Of a stretch of DNA of 64,000 bases, positions 46,501 through 54,872 are shown one piece after another. The position numbers and the translations under genes were made by a program. The notes under the pieces were generated by a model. The model was given only the letters and a program-made list of their open reading frames with translations, did no database searches and was not told where the DNA came from. Source of the DNA: Bacteroidales bacterium. GTDB lineage: Bacteria > Bacteroidota > Bacteroidia > Bacteroidales > Lentimicrobiaceae. The DNA is taken from NCBI GenBank assembly GCA_016788045.1, contig JAEUTG010000029.1, forward strand, positions 1 to 64,000, given 5' to 3'. Position 1 is the stretch's first letter, and every line of letters starts with the position of its first letter.

Positions 46501-46872
46501 CTGAATGTTCCTGCAGCTTACACCGCCAGCTACTACATCTCCATCCGTCACCGCAGTGGTATTGTTACTGTAAGTGCAGCTCCGGTTCCTTTCAATACCC
46601 CGACGGTAAGCTACAGTTTCAACACACCATCAGCCGCTTACGGATCAAACATGATGCAGACCGGTGATGGGTTTACGGCTTTTTTCAGTGGTGATGTAAA
46701 CCAGGACGGGGTGATTGACACGGCAGATATGACCCCGGTTGACAACGGATCTGCCGATTACCTCGGAGGTTACCGCAATCCGGATGTAAACGGCGACGGA
46801 ATAATAGACACAGCCGATATGACCCTTGTGGATAACAACTCCAACAATTATATTTCAGCGGCTACTCCCTGA
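43597..46872 (+). CDS. Giant secreted repeat protein with dockerin-like C terminus (5-module paralogue)
   Basis: 1091 residues from the ATG at 43597, chosen because the paralogue at 47229 also begins MKNLF. It has a signal peptide (about 1-28) and a G8-like start (IVSAPGGGLWNSTSTWIGG). Five modules of about 170 residues follow, each with NNGTI...YSLNLNITGNITNNGTW, TLNGTTNQQ, DTLEFTGGS and MDGGYITNG elements. A unique segment includes an Ig-like region (GAGFVWYGPGGSLVGNPSFSG ... AGQYYCRNN). The end has two Ca-binding, dockerin-like loops (GDVNQDGVIDTADMTPVD and NPDVNGDGIIDTADMTLVD) and finishes YISAATP. No T9SS sorting tail is visible. It is predicted to be a long beta-helical surface protein; role unknown. 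Confidence 0.85.
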   Translation: MKNLFTHAVSKAFSALIMLAFFPVLVSSQIVSAPGGGLWNSTSTWIGGTIPTAATDVIIASNVLVNGGSCRNLQVNAGALLQNNNASSYNLFVNGNVLNNGTISNGSSFGLILYLTGNLTNNGTMSNNTITLNGTTNQQISSTQVMSVGTFSKNVGNGRALALTNLSFSGTTLSLNTDTLEFTGGSELTMDGGYITNGVIYKSSLPALKLTAGNGTYATSVTVTSPQTEFYGTIQFFGSSNYFRNNFINYGILENYPSTTYTLNIAGNITNNGTIRNNTNYSLNLNITGNITNNGTWDNNNTILSGGNQDVSMSNPVSCAQFQRYTGTGRVRATSALSFEGTEVILSGDTLEFTSGSALIMNGGYLYNGVVLKQALPALILNISNGNYFQSVTVNAVEASLEGSFLFYSINRFIGNVINNGTVRNYQISSYTLTVTGNFTNNGTVTSNVYDFNMNISGNLTNNGVWTNETTTLNGTANQQISMSQPFAGKSLLRTTGAGRLIAVTDLTFNNTQVSLNNDTLQFTTGTGITMNGGYLNPGVLFKTSQPAIKLTGSNGFYFYNLSVDAPQTETYGTISVYGSTNNFKTLLVNYGTLQNRGISSYSLVVNGGITNEGTIQNNVYDFSISLSGDLTNNGIWKNRTTTLTGNSAHTFSFSERFEGETFVNSNAAGAINAITDLFFDGTGIDLNNGAINLPSGGSLTVNNGYLLEAVVGGSGVHFRSLGSYCHAVSFTSDQTYLHGVFQASTGVSFSGNVVNEGTMRNRGISSYSAVVQGDLENNGEIINPVYSFTLTVLGDITNNGIWSNTLTLLDGTTDQFVYLVNSQPITGEVRFDANFSGAGFVWYGPGGSLVGNPSFSGATSQTLRFLVPVTDAFAGQYYCRNNQAVNSRNIFIQALSNPVRPLTLNFLLEGLYNAGGQMNPSLDASGNPVWNSSVTDQISVDLHDASDFSNILFSKDEVLLSTTGVVSLNVPAAYTASYYISIRHRSGIVTVSAAPVPFNTPTVSYSFNTPSAAYGSNMMQTGDGFTAFFSGDVNQDGVIDTADMTPVDNGSADYLGGYRNPDVNGDGIIDTADMTLVDNNSNNYISAATP

Positions 46873-47228
46873 TTTGAAGGGAAAATAAAGACTGAGTTCC
46901 GGGGTTAATGATTCTGGTTTCCCCGGTACTTGTGCTTATCTGTTTGAATTTTTACTGGTGCTTTCCCCTGAACTGGGAAAAATATCCAGACTCAGATTGT
47001 CATAATTCTAACGCTTTCAGGCGTGCTGTTTTGATCGCAATCTGAGACTCCTGAAATGATGAATGAGTTTGTTGTTGTTATTTGTCTCATGTTCTTTACA
47101 TCACAGTAATTACAACTGTAGCGATTCATCTTAAATGGTTAATTATTTGTTAATTTAATATTTAACTATTACAAATCAGGTTTCTGTTTGTTTGTTTTTC
47201 GGACCCCGTAACATTTAAAATTAAATTT
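46873..47228. other. Intergenic region between the two giant paralogues
   Basis: About 355 bases, becoming AT-rich (47090-47170) toward the second gene, consistent with a promoter region. I found no exact promoter or terminator. Confidence 0.5.
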
Positions 47229-50200
47229 ATGAAAAATCTCTTCTCAAAATCAGCACTTTTTCTTGCTGCAGGCATTCTACTTGCACTTTTAACACCTTTG
47301 TCAGGTATCTCACAGATTGTTTCAGCCCCTGGCGGTGGTTTGTGGTCCAACGGGGCAACCTGGGTCGGTGGAATTGTTCCGGGAGCTTCCGACAATGTTG
47401 TGATTGCCTCTACCGTTAGTGTGAATGGCAATACCTGTAATAACATTACCATTTCCATCGGAGGAATCCTCCAGAATCATTCCAACAATTCATATACATT
47501 GAATGTGAATGGGAACCTTACGAATAACGGAACCATTACAAACAATGGTTACTCATTTAACCTCAATGTTTCCGGTAATGTCAGCAACAGTGGTGTAATG
47601 AATAATAATAGCCTTGCACTCACCGGCAGTGGAAACCAGCAGGTATCAGCAACCCAGCCATTGTCAGTAGCCAACTTTACCAAAAGTGCCACTTCCGGCA
47701 GGGCGATTGCTACAACAGCGCTCAATTTTGCAGGAACAAACATCAATCTTAGCGGCGATACCCTCCAGTTCACAACAGGGTCCTCACTCACATTAAACGG
47801 AGGCTCCCTGAATACGGGTGTACTTTACAAATCATCATTGCCTGCTTTGCAGATAACTTCAGGCGGCGGTGCTTACTTTTACAATATAACATTGGATGCT
47901 GTTCAATCAGAGCTCAACGGAACATCAGTGATATTCAGTACCAATAACTTTAAAAATAATATCATCAACAACGGCACGCTGCAGAATTTCTCCAACAATT
48001 CTTATACTTTAAATGTCAATGGCAATTTCACCAATAACGGAACTGTACAGAATAGTGTTTACTATTTTTACATGACAATCTCCGGTAACATGTCCAACAA
48101 TGGTACGTGGTCGAATTATTCAACCACCCTTAACGGAAGTACCAATCAGAACATTGCCATGACTCAGGCATTTGCCGGAGCCAATTTATACAAAACGGCT
48201 TCTGCCGGAAGGGCTAACGCCACAACAGGCCTGAGCTTTATCGGAACAGCCATTGACTTAAACAACGATACCCTTGCATTTACCACGGGGAACGCGATTT
48301 CACTGGATGGTGGTTCACTGAATTCAGGGGTTATCTATAAGTCAGCATTACCTGCTTTGCAGATTACCTCAGGAAATAACGCTTATGTATATGTTATTAC
48401 CATTGATGCCTTTCAGTCTGAATTATACGGAGACCTCAGGATATATGGCAGCAGCAACGTGTTCAGAAAAAATGTAATCAATTTCGGTACATTACAGAAT
48501 TACCAGAACAACTCCTATACCCTTACTGTAGCAGGCAATTTCTCCAACAATGGGATCGTTAAAAACAATGTTTACAGTTTTTACCTGAACATAGCGGGTA
48601 ATATGGTTAACAACGGCACCTGGACGAATTATTCAACCACACTCAATGGATTGGTAAATCAGGGACTGGCAATGACGCAACCTTTTAGCGGTTTATTATT
48701 CTATAAAACAGTATCTCCTGGCCGGGTAATTGCGACAACCGGTTTAAATTTCGTAGGAACCAATATGGATTTCAATGCCGATACCCTTGAATTTACATCA
48801 GGGAATGCCATTTCACTTTCCGGAGGATACCTGAGTACCTGCGTGCTATACAAATCATCGACTCCGGCAATCCAGATAACAGGTGGCAATCTTGCTTACC
48901 TGTATGCAGTGACCATTGATGCCCCTCAGACAGAGTTGATCGGGGATGTCAGGATTTATGGAAGCAGCAATGTATTCAAAACAAATGTTACCAATTCCGG
49001 GACCATTCAGAATTACCAGAGCAATTCGTACACCTTAAATGTCATCGGGAGTTTTACCAACAACGGAACTGTTCAGAACAATGTGTACAGTTTTTATCTG
49101 AATATTACAGGTAACCTGTCAAATAACGGAGTGTGGTCAAATTATTCCACAACGCTGAACGGAACCGGAAATCAGAACCTGGCTATGACGCAGCCATTCA
49201 ACGGTATCTATTTTTATAAAACCATTTCACCCGGGCGGGTAATTGTCACAACCGGATTGAGTTTTGTCGGTACAGCCATCGACTTTAACAATGATACACT
49301 GCAGTTTTCCTCAGGGAATGCTCTGGCAATCAACGGGGGATACCTCTACCAGGCAGTGCTGTATAAAACATCATCGCCAGCGATTCAGTTAACTTCCGGA
49401 AACGGAAATTATCTGGCTCAGGTTACCATAGACTCTCCGCAAACATCCTTGTATGGAGTAGTGCTGATCTCTGGATCCAGCAACAATTTTAAAACCAATG
49501 TGACGAATTACGGTACACTTCAAAACAGGCCAAACAGCACCTATTTACTGCCTGTAACAGGTAGTTTTACCAACAATGGAATTGTACAGAATAATATCTA
49601 CAGTTTCAATCTGGAGATATCCGGCAATATAGCAAATGACGGGACCTGGAGAAACTACCAGACCACCCTTACAGGAACAAACACCCATTCATTGGCATTC
49701 ACCAACAGGTTTGAGGGGGATTACTTTATCAACAGCAATGCTGCAGGTAGTATGACATCAACCACCGATCTGATTTTTGACGGGACAATCATTGATTTAA
49801 ACGATTGCTCGTTTACACTCTCTTCTGGAAGTCGCCTGTCAGTCTTAAACGGAAGTCTCACCGATGCAGCAATATCAGGAACAGATATCCGGTTCCAGAG
49901 TCTTGGTGCTTTTTGTGTGGGCGTGGTGTTTAATTCTGCTGTTACACTGCAAGGGGTATTTCAGGCGGGAACCGGTGTTGTATTTAATGGAAATGTCATC
50001 AATGATGGCATAATGAGAAACCGCGGTAACACTACCTATGGAATTCAGATGAATGGGGGTCTCCAGAACAATGGTTCTATCACCAACAATGTGTATAGTT
50101 TTAACATAACTGTTTTGGGCGACATTCACAACAATGGTGTCTGGAGTAATAATCTAACGATCCTCGATGGAACCACAGATCAGCATATCTATCTGATAAA

Positions 50201-51011
50201 CAACCAGTCTATTGCTGGTGAAGTAAGATTCGATGCCAATTTTTCAGGATCGGGTTTTGTATGGTATGGGCCTGGGGGCAGCCTTGTTGGAAATCCTTCT
50301 TTTTCAGGTGCCAATTCGCAAATTCTCAGGTTCCTGGTTCCGGTAACAGATGCTTTTGCAGGTCAGTATTACTGCCGCAACAACCAGGCTGTAAATTCGA
50401 GGAATGTTTTTATTCAATCGCAATCAAATCCGGTAAGGATGTTAACCCTGAATCTTCTGCTTGAAGGCTTATACAATGCAAACGGTCTGATGAATGCTTC
50501 CAGGGATGCCTCCGGCCAGCCTGTCTGGAGCTCAAACATCGCAGACCAGATTACTGTAGAATTGCGTGATAACAGCAACTTCTCAAATATTATATTTACT
50601 AAACCAGAGGTTTTGCTGAGTACAAACGGCTCAGTTACCTTTGCAGTTCCGGCCGCCTATAGCAGCAGTTATTACATTGCCATCCGACACCGTAGTGGTA
50701 TTATCACGGTCAGCGCAGCGCCTGTTCCATTAACTACCCCTCAGGTTAATTACAATTTTGATCTCGCTTCGAAAGCCTACGGGAGCAATCTGGCATTGAT
50801 GCCCGATGGATGGTATGCATTGTACGGAGGTGATGTTAACCAGGATGGAATCGTTGATACGGCCGACATGACCCCGGTGGACAATGGTTCTGCAGCCTAT
50901 CTCAGTGGATACCGCAACCCCGATGCAAATGGCGATGGTGTGATTGATACAGCGGACATGACTTTGGTAGATAATAATTCGGCCAATTATATTTCGGCGG
51001 CTACTCCCTGA
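47229..51011 (+). CDS. Giant secreted repeat protein with dockerin-like C terminus (6-module paralogue)
   Basis: 1260 residues, a tandem paralogue of the protein at 43597. Signal peptide about 1-30. Six modules are spaced about 510 bases apart (NNGT motifs near 47522, 48030, 48542, 49052, 49564 and 50062), against five in the paralogue, so the proteins differ by about one module. Each module has TLNVNGNFTNNGTVQNNVYSFYLNI, TTLNG..NQ, PGRVIATTGLSFVGT and DTLQFTSG elements. The Ig-like segment and the two dockerin-like loops (GDVNQDGIVDTADMTPVD, NPDANGDGVIDTADMTLVD) are nearly the same as in the paralogue, and both end NYISAATP. Its last 11 bases overlap the end of cinA on the other strand. Confidence 0.85.
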   Translation: MKNLFSKSALFLAAGILLALLTPLSGISQIVSAPGGGLWSNGATWVGGIVPGASDNVVIASTVSVNGNTCNNITISIGGILQNHSNNSYTLNVNGNLTNNGTITNNGYSFNLNVSGNVSNSGVMNNNSLALTGSGNQQVSATQPLSVANFTKSATSGRAIATTALNFAGTNINLSGDTLQFTTGSSLTLNGGSLNTGVLYKSSLPALQITSGGGAYFYNITLDAVQSELNGTSVIFSTNNFKNNIINNGTLQNFSNNSYTLNVNGNFTNNGTVQNSVYYFYMTISGNMSNNGTWSNYSTTLNGSTNQNIAMTQAFAGANLYKTASAGRANATTGLSFIGTAIDLNNDTLAFTTGNAISLDGGSLNSGVIYKSALPALQITSGNNAYVYVITIDAFQSELYGDLRIYGSSNVFRKNVINFGTLQNYQNNSYTLTVAGNFSNNGIVKNNVYSFYLNIAGNMVNNGTWTNYSTTLNGLVNQGLAMTQPFSGLLFYKTVSPGRVIATTGLNFVGTNMDFNADTLEFTSGNAISLSGGYLSTCVLYKSSTPAIQITGGNLAYLYAVTIDAPQTELIGDVRIYGSSNVFKTNVTNSGTIQNYQSNSYTLNVIGSFTNNGTVQNNVYSFYLNITGNLSNNGVWSNYSTTLNGTGNQNLAMTQPFNGIYFYKTISPGRVIVTTGLSFVGTAIDFNNDTLQFSSGNALAINGGYLYQAVLYKTSSPAIQLTSGNGNYLAQVTIDSPQTSLYGVVLISGSSNNFKTNVTNYGTLQNRPNSTYLLPVTGSFTNNGIVQNNIYSFNLEISGNIANDGTWRNYQTTLTGTNTHSLAFTNRFEGDYFINSNAAGSMTSTTDLIFDGTIIDLNDCSFTLSSGSRLSVLNGSLTDAAISGTDIRFQSLGAFCVGVVFNSAVTLQGVFQAGTGVVFNGNVINDGIMRNRGNTTYGIQMNGGLQNNGSITNNVYSFNITVLGDIHNNGVWSNNLTILDGTTDQHIYLINNQSIAGEVRFDANFSGSGFVWYGPGGSLVGNPSFSGANSQILRFLVPVTDAFAGQYYCRNNQAVNSRNVFIQSQSNPVRMLTLNLLLEGLYNANGLMNASRDASGQPVWSSNIADQITVELRDNSNFSNIIFTKPEVLLSTNGSVTFAVPAAYSSSYYIAIRHRSGIITVSAAPVPLTTPQVNYNFDLASKAYGSNLALMPDGWYALYGGDVNQDGIVDTADMTPVDNGSAAYLSGYRNPDANGDGVIDTADMTLVDNNSANYISAATP

Positions 51012-52245
51012 TCTGAGTCAACTGTTTTCTGAGCATATCGAGGGCCGCCAGTGCGGCCCTCCGTATGTTGCGGCCGCGGTGTTCCCCGAAAGTAAATTTG
51101 CGCGTTTCGGCCCCTTTGGGAGTGAGCACACAGATCCAGGTTGTGCCTACCGGCTTTTCGGCAGTGCCGCCATCAGGGCCGGCTATCCCCGAAACGGCAA
51201 TGGCACAGTTGACGCCAAACTGCCGGATGATGCCCGCCGCCATCTCAAAAACAGTCTCCTCACTCACAGCACCATATTTTTCAAGGGTGCGCGGAGCAAC
51301 GCCAAGGGTATTTTCCTTGATCTCGTTGGAATAGGCAACGACTGAACCTTTAAAATAAGCCGAACTTCCGGCGATGCCGGTGATCAGGTGAGCAATGTAG
51401 CCTCCGGTGCAGCTTTCGGCAGTGGCAAGGGTATATTCGTGCTGCTTCAGCAAACGGCCAATCACCTGTTCCAGGGTATCCTCCCCTTCGCCGAAGATAT
51501 GTTCACCGATCAGGGCGTAAAGTTCTCCGGTCTGCCGGCTGATTTCGGTTTCGAGCATGGTCCGGTCGCTGCCCGATGCAGTAAGCCTCAGCCTCACAAT
51601 GCCAGGCTGGGGCAGGTAGGCCAGTTTTATGTATGGTGGCAGCGCTGATTCCCAGGCCTCGATTTTTGCCGCCAGAAACGATTCGCCGACACCCTGGGTG
51701 AGGATGGTGCGGTGCACGATGCTTCCTGAGCTGAAGGCCTTCAGCCTGGGCAATACCTGTTCTTCCATCAGGGCCTTCATCTCGAAAGGGACCCCCGGCA
51801 TGGAAACATAAATCTTCCCGTTCTCCTCAAACCACATGCCGGGAGCAGTGCCATTCACGTTGAGCAGCGGCGTACAGTTTTCAGGCACTTCTGCCTGGGC
51901 CCGGTTCAGCAGGGTCATGCTGTATCCGCGCATCCTGAAAATGCGGTCAACATTGTCGAAGGATTCCTGGTTGAAAACCAGGGGTGTATTGAAGAATTCG
52001 CTAAGGGTTTTTTTGGTGATGTCGTCGCGGGTCGGACCCAGACCGCCGGTCATCAGAATCACGTCGGCCCGGCCCGTGGCTTCTTTCAGGGTGGTGAGTA
52101 TGTGTTCGCGGTGGTCAGATATGCTGGTAATCTGCGCAACCCTAATCCCGGCAAGGTTCAGTTGTTCAGCCATCCAGGCCGAATTGGTGTCGATCACCTG
52201 CCCGATCAGCAGTTCGTCGCCTATGGTAATAATTTCTGCTTTCAT
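51001..52245 (-). CDS. cinA: CinA family protein (competence/damage-inducible protein A)
   Basis: 414 residues from the ATG at 52245 (MKAEIITIGDELLIGQVIDTNS, the typical family start); an ATG three codons upstream is also possible. The N-terminal MoCF-like domain (1-170) has TGGLGPTRDDITKKTLSEFF and PGVPFEMKALME. The C-terminal nicotinamide-nucleotide amidohydrolase domain (about 250-410) has TAESCTGGYIAHLITGIAGSS, SVVAYSNEIK and AVSGIAGPDGGTAEKPVGTTW. Length and motifs are complete. In characterised relatives the two domains act in pyridine-nucleotide repair (ADP-ribose pyrophosphatase and NMN deamidase). Which activities this one has is not shown by the sequence. It is a housekeeping gene bordering the accessory region. 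Confidence 0.95.
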   Translation of the reverse strand: MKAEIITIGDELLIGQVIDTNSAWMAEQLNLAGIRVAQITSISDHREHILTTLKEATGRADVILMTGGLGPTRDDITKKTLSEFFNTPLVFNQESFDNVDRIFRMRGYSMTLLNRAQAEVPENCTPLLNVNGTAPGMWFEENGKIYVSMPGVPFEMKALMEEQVLPRLKAFSSGSIVHRTILTQGVGESFLAAKIEAWESALPPYIKLAYLPQPGIVRLRLTASGSDRTMLETEISRQTGELYALIGEHIFGEGEDTLEQVIGRLLKQHEYTLATAESCTGGYIAHLITGIAGSSAYFKGSVVAYSNEIKENTLGVAPRTLEKYGAVSEETVFEMAAGIIRQFGVNCAIAVSGIAGPDGGTAEKPVGTTWICVLTPKGAETRKFTFGEHRGRNIRRAALAALDMLRKQLTQIRE

Positions 52246-52436
52246 AAGGATCATTCGTCAAAGGATAGAGGCCAACATAAAACTATCAGCCCTGCACCGG
52301 AAAACTGCGCAAATTTAGGCCAATATTGCTTCAGATGGTTTAATCCGGGAAGGATAATATCCGGGAATGGTTTCAGATTGAAAATTATGTAATCACAATC
52401 GGTTATTTGCTGCCCGAAGCTAAAATTTCAGACATT

Positions 52437-52444
52437 TACCTTTG
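52437..52444 (+). promoter_or_regulatory. Candidate promoter core TACCTTTG of the second ECF sigma operon
   Basis: An exact TAnnTTTG match, 24-39 bases ahead of the possible start codons. The nearest TTG upstream is 27 bases away, too far for a good match, so the call is tentative. Confidence 0.35.
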
Positions 52445-52482
52445 ATTTCCATGCAACTTTCAGTGAAATGGTGCATCATAGA

Positions 52483-53046
52483 ATGAGTCCGGACTTAACA
52501 AACGCTTCAGAACAACTGATGGATGAAAAGCAACTCCTGAGAGATTGCCTAGATGGTAACAGGCATGCCCAGAAGCGTTTGTATGAACTTTTTGCCCGGC
52601 GGATGTTTGGGGTGTGCCTTCGGTATGCACCCGATCAGCAGTCGGCCGAAGACTTTCTGCAGGAAGGGTTTATCCGCGTTTTTGTGAAACTTGACAGTTT
52701 CAGGTCGCAGGGTTCACTCGAAGGATGGATCAGAAGAATTATGGTAAATACATCGCTGGAGCTGTTGCGGAGAAAGGATGTGCTGAAGTATTCGGTGGAT
52801 ATCGGCACCCAGCCCGATTTGCCCGGAGAAGAGGATGATTTGCCGGAGGAGATCAGCGGTGAGGTTCTGTTAATGCATATGCAGCAGATGCCGGCCGGAT
52901 TCAGAACCGTGTTTAACCTTTACGCTGTGGAAGAGCTGCCGCACAAAGAGATTGCTTCGATGCTGGGGATCTCCGAAGGAACCTCCAAATCGCAGTATGC
53001 CAGGGCGCGGGCATGGCTGCAGAAACGGCTGACGGAAAACCAATGA
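52483..53046 (+). CDS. ECF-family RNA polymerase sigma factor
   Basis: 187 residues from the ATG at 52483; starts at 52468 and 52519 are also possible. Region 2 (about 15-85) has NRHAQKRLYELFARRMFGVCLRY, QSAEDFLQEGFIRVF and GSLEGWIRRIMVNTSLE. Region 4 (about 125-180) has MPAGFRTVFNLYAVEELPHKEIASMLGISEGTSKSQ. Its stop overlaps the next start as ATGA (53043-53046), so the sigma factor and the membrane protein behind it are translationally coupled. This is the usual sign of a sigma and anti-sigma pair. It is paralogous in type to the sigma gene at 28469. Confidence 0.9.
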   Translation: MSPDLTNASEQLMDEKQLLRDCLDGNRHAQKRLYELFARRMFGVCLRYAPDQQSAEDFLQEGFIRVFVKLDSFRSQGSLEGWIRRIMVNTSLELLRRKDVLKYSVDIGTQPDLPGEEDDLPEEISGEVLLMHMQQMPAGFRTVFNLYAVEELPHKEIASMLGISEGTSKSQYARARAWLQKRLTENQ

Positions 53047-54344
53047 AGAAAATGCAGAACGAAAAGGATAAAATAAAAGAGCTTGCATGCTCAGCCTTCT
53101 CTGGTTTTGAAGCGGAACCGCCAGAAAACATGTGGAACCGGATAGAACAGGCAAAGCAACGAAAAAGGATTTTGCCCTACTGGCTGATTGGCATGGCTGC
53201 TTCAATTGCGCTTTTGCTGGGTATTGGCCTGGCCGTGCTGAACCCATTCGGGGAAGATAATGCCATCACGTTGAAAACCCCGGAAACTGCCAGCCAGGAA
53301 TCTTCCGCTCAACCTGTCAGCAAAACGCAATCCCACGGGATTTCCACCCCACAACCGGCAGTCGGTTCCGAAAGCACATCCCATCAGGCCACCTTATCGC
53401 CGGCCAACCCTGGAAAGGTCGCTGGTAAGCCTGGGAATCCCGTCATGGCTTTATCAGGATTACCTGCTTATCAGACAACAACTTATCAGCAGCCTCTTGA
53501 GGAGTCTATTGCCGGAAACACCCCCGGACAGCCTGCAAAACCGGCGGATAGCGTTGATTCGCTTCCTGCTTCCGCAGTTCTGACAGATCCGCAGGTTTCC
53601 CTTGTTGTACAATCAGAGATCAAAAAAGCCCCTGAGACGGAGGATCAACCGGAAAAGCCAGGCCCCAGCAGTACAGCTGACTGGCAGCTGGCAATGAATT
53701 ATACCACCTCGGTTGGCAAGGAATCCTCCGGAGGTGACCTGCTGATGAGTGCCTCGCAGAGTCAGTTCAGCAACGACGGGTTTACCTCAGGAATAGCCGA
53801 GGAAACGGCTTATTTTGAGAATATTGCAACGACTACGCACGATGTGCCTTTGTCATTTGGATTCATGCTCAGCAGGCAATTGCACCGGCGTTGGTATTTT
53901 GAAACGGGCCTGCTCTATACCCGTTTGGGTTACACAATGAGAACCACCGAGCTCAGCGACTCCTACCAGCGCTACAGCAGCCACTTAGCTTACCTCGGAC
54001 TGCCGCTGGGTATACGGTTCAACCTGCTGGAATACAAGAAAATAAGTCTTTTTACTACCCAGAGTGCCATCATCGAGAAAGGCACCGGAATCCGGAGCAG
54101 TACAGAAACCTATCAGTCGGGACAGCTTACCTCAACGTCGGATGAAAGAACCGGGATCCGGGGGGTGCAGTTGTCATCTCTCACCGGATTCGGAGCAGGG
54201 GTGAAGGCTGGCGGTAATTTTTCCGTCTACGGACAGGCTGGTCTGCAGTTGTTCCTGCTCAACAGAACACAGCCTTTCAACATCCGGAGTGCCCATGTGG
54301 CCTGGCCTTCGTTTCAGATTGGGGTAAGGATGGAGCTGAGGTAG
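53043..54344 (+). CDS. Anti-sigma-like membrane protein fused to an outer-membrane-type beta-barrel
   Basis: 433 residues from the ATG at 53043, which shares the ATGA overlap with the sigma gene; an ATG at 53013 lies inside the sigma gene and was not chosen. A cytoplasmic segment (1-45; IKELACSAFSGFEAEPPENMWNRIEQAK, similar in style to anti-sigma N termini) precedes one membrane span (about 47-68). A long Pro/Ser/Thr/Gln-rich linker follows (75-225). The C-terminal region (about 260-433) has barrel-like alternating strands: PLSFGFMLSRQLHRRWYFETGLLYTRLGYTM, AYLGLPLGIRFNLLEY, SFQIGVRMELR. If both parts are real, the protein would reach from inner to outer membrane. It has a single span and no T9SS tail. 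Confidence 0.72.
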   Translation: MKKMQNEKDKIKELACSAFSGFEAEPPENMWNRIEQAKQRKRILPYWLIGMAASIALLLGIGLAVLNPFGEDNAITLKTPETASQESSAQPVSKTQSHGISTPQPAVGSESTSHQATLSPANPGKVAGKPGNPVMALSGLPAYQTTTYQQPLEESIAGNTPGQPAKPADSVDSLPASAVLTDPQVSLVVQSEIKKAPETEDQPEKPGPSSTADWQLAMNYTTSVGKESSGGDLLMSASQSQFSNDGFTSGIAEETAYFENIATTTHDVPLSFGFMLSRQLHRRWYFETGLLYTRLGYTMRTTELSDSYQRYSSHLAYLGLPLGIRFNLLEYKKISLFTTQSAIIEKGTGIRSSTETYQSGQLTSTSDERTGIRGVQLSSLTGFGAGVKAGGNFSVYGQAGLQLFLLNRTQPFNIRSAHVAWPSFQIGVRMELR

Positions 54345-54395
54345 CCTCCGGAAGGCTTTCTACACCTGGCAAATCTGGATTTTTGAGAAAGAAGG

Positions 54396-54437
54396 AAGCT
54401 CAAAGCATAAAGTTCAAAGCTCAAAGCTCAAAGTCCC
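54396..54437. repeat. Heptanucleotide tandem repeat AAGCTCA
   Basis: Six consecutive 7-base units: AAGCTCA, AAGCATA, AAGTTCA, AAGCTCA, AAGCTCA, AAGTCCC. The same heptamer, in another phase, recurs at 59947-59967 and a variant (TTCAAAG) at 9261-9281. Confidence 0.85.
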
Positions 54438-54732
54438 ATGTTGGCGCGCGTCTCCTGACGCGTGCCCCCAGACTCGCCTATAGAACAGGTTTGCTACGGA
54501 TGCACCTGTCAATCCCCGTTTTCGCGCGTTCCCTGTTGGCGAGCGTCCCCCGATGCGTGCCCCGCTGGCGCGCGTCTCTTGACGCGTGCTCCCGGACCTG
54601 TTAGCGCGCGTCTCCTGACGCGTGCTCCCATGTTGGCGCGCGTCCCCCGACGCGTGCTCCCGGACCTGTTGGCACGCGTCTCCTGACGCGTGCCCCCAGA
54701 CTTATCTTTGGAGCTTCCCTCTGTTGGCGCGT
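54438..54732. repeat. Cluster of about seven GCGCGC/ACGCGT repeat units
   Basis: Units of roughly 30-38 bases with the core GTTGGCGCGCGTCTCCTGAC then GCGTGCTCCCGGACC start near 54439, 54534, 54563, 54600, 54632, 54668 and 54723. Each core is partly palindromic (GCGCGTC...GACGCG). Degenerate units recur at 57178-57275. Confidence 0.75.
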
Positions 54733-54800
54733 CCCCCCGACTTGTCTGCCTGTCTGCCTGAATGCGGCAGACAGACAGGCAGACAGGCAGGCACGTGCCT
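54733..54800. repeat. 68-base direct repeat with long palindrome, left copy
   Basis: It begins CCCCCCGACTTGTCTGCC and contains the palindrome CTGCCTGTCTGCCTG ... CAGGCAGACAGGCAG. It matches 57276-57343 in the same orientation with one mismatch seen. The two copies flank the operon 54873-56932. Confidence 0.85.
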
Positions 54801-54872
54801 GCAGAATGCGCAATGTACGCAATGCAACCTTTTCCATTAGTTGTCATCTTCTCATAAACCAAAAAAACCGTC

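Larger units (their letters stand above)
54345..54872. other. Repeat-filled intergenic region (left flank of the LVIVD operon)
   Basis: About 530 bases with no believable gene; apparent ORFs run through repeats. It contains heptamer repeats (54396-54437), about seven copies of a GCGCGC-containing unit (54438-54732) and a long palindrome (54733-54800), all listed separately. Confidence 0.7.
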
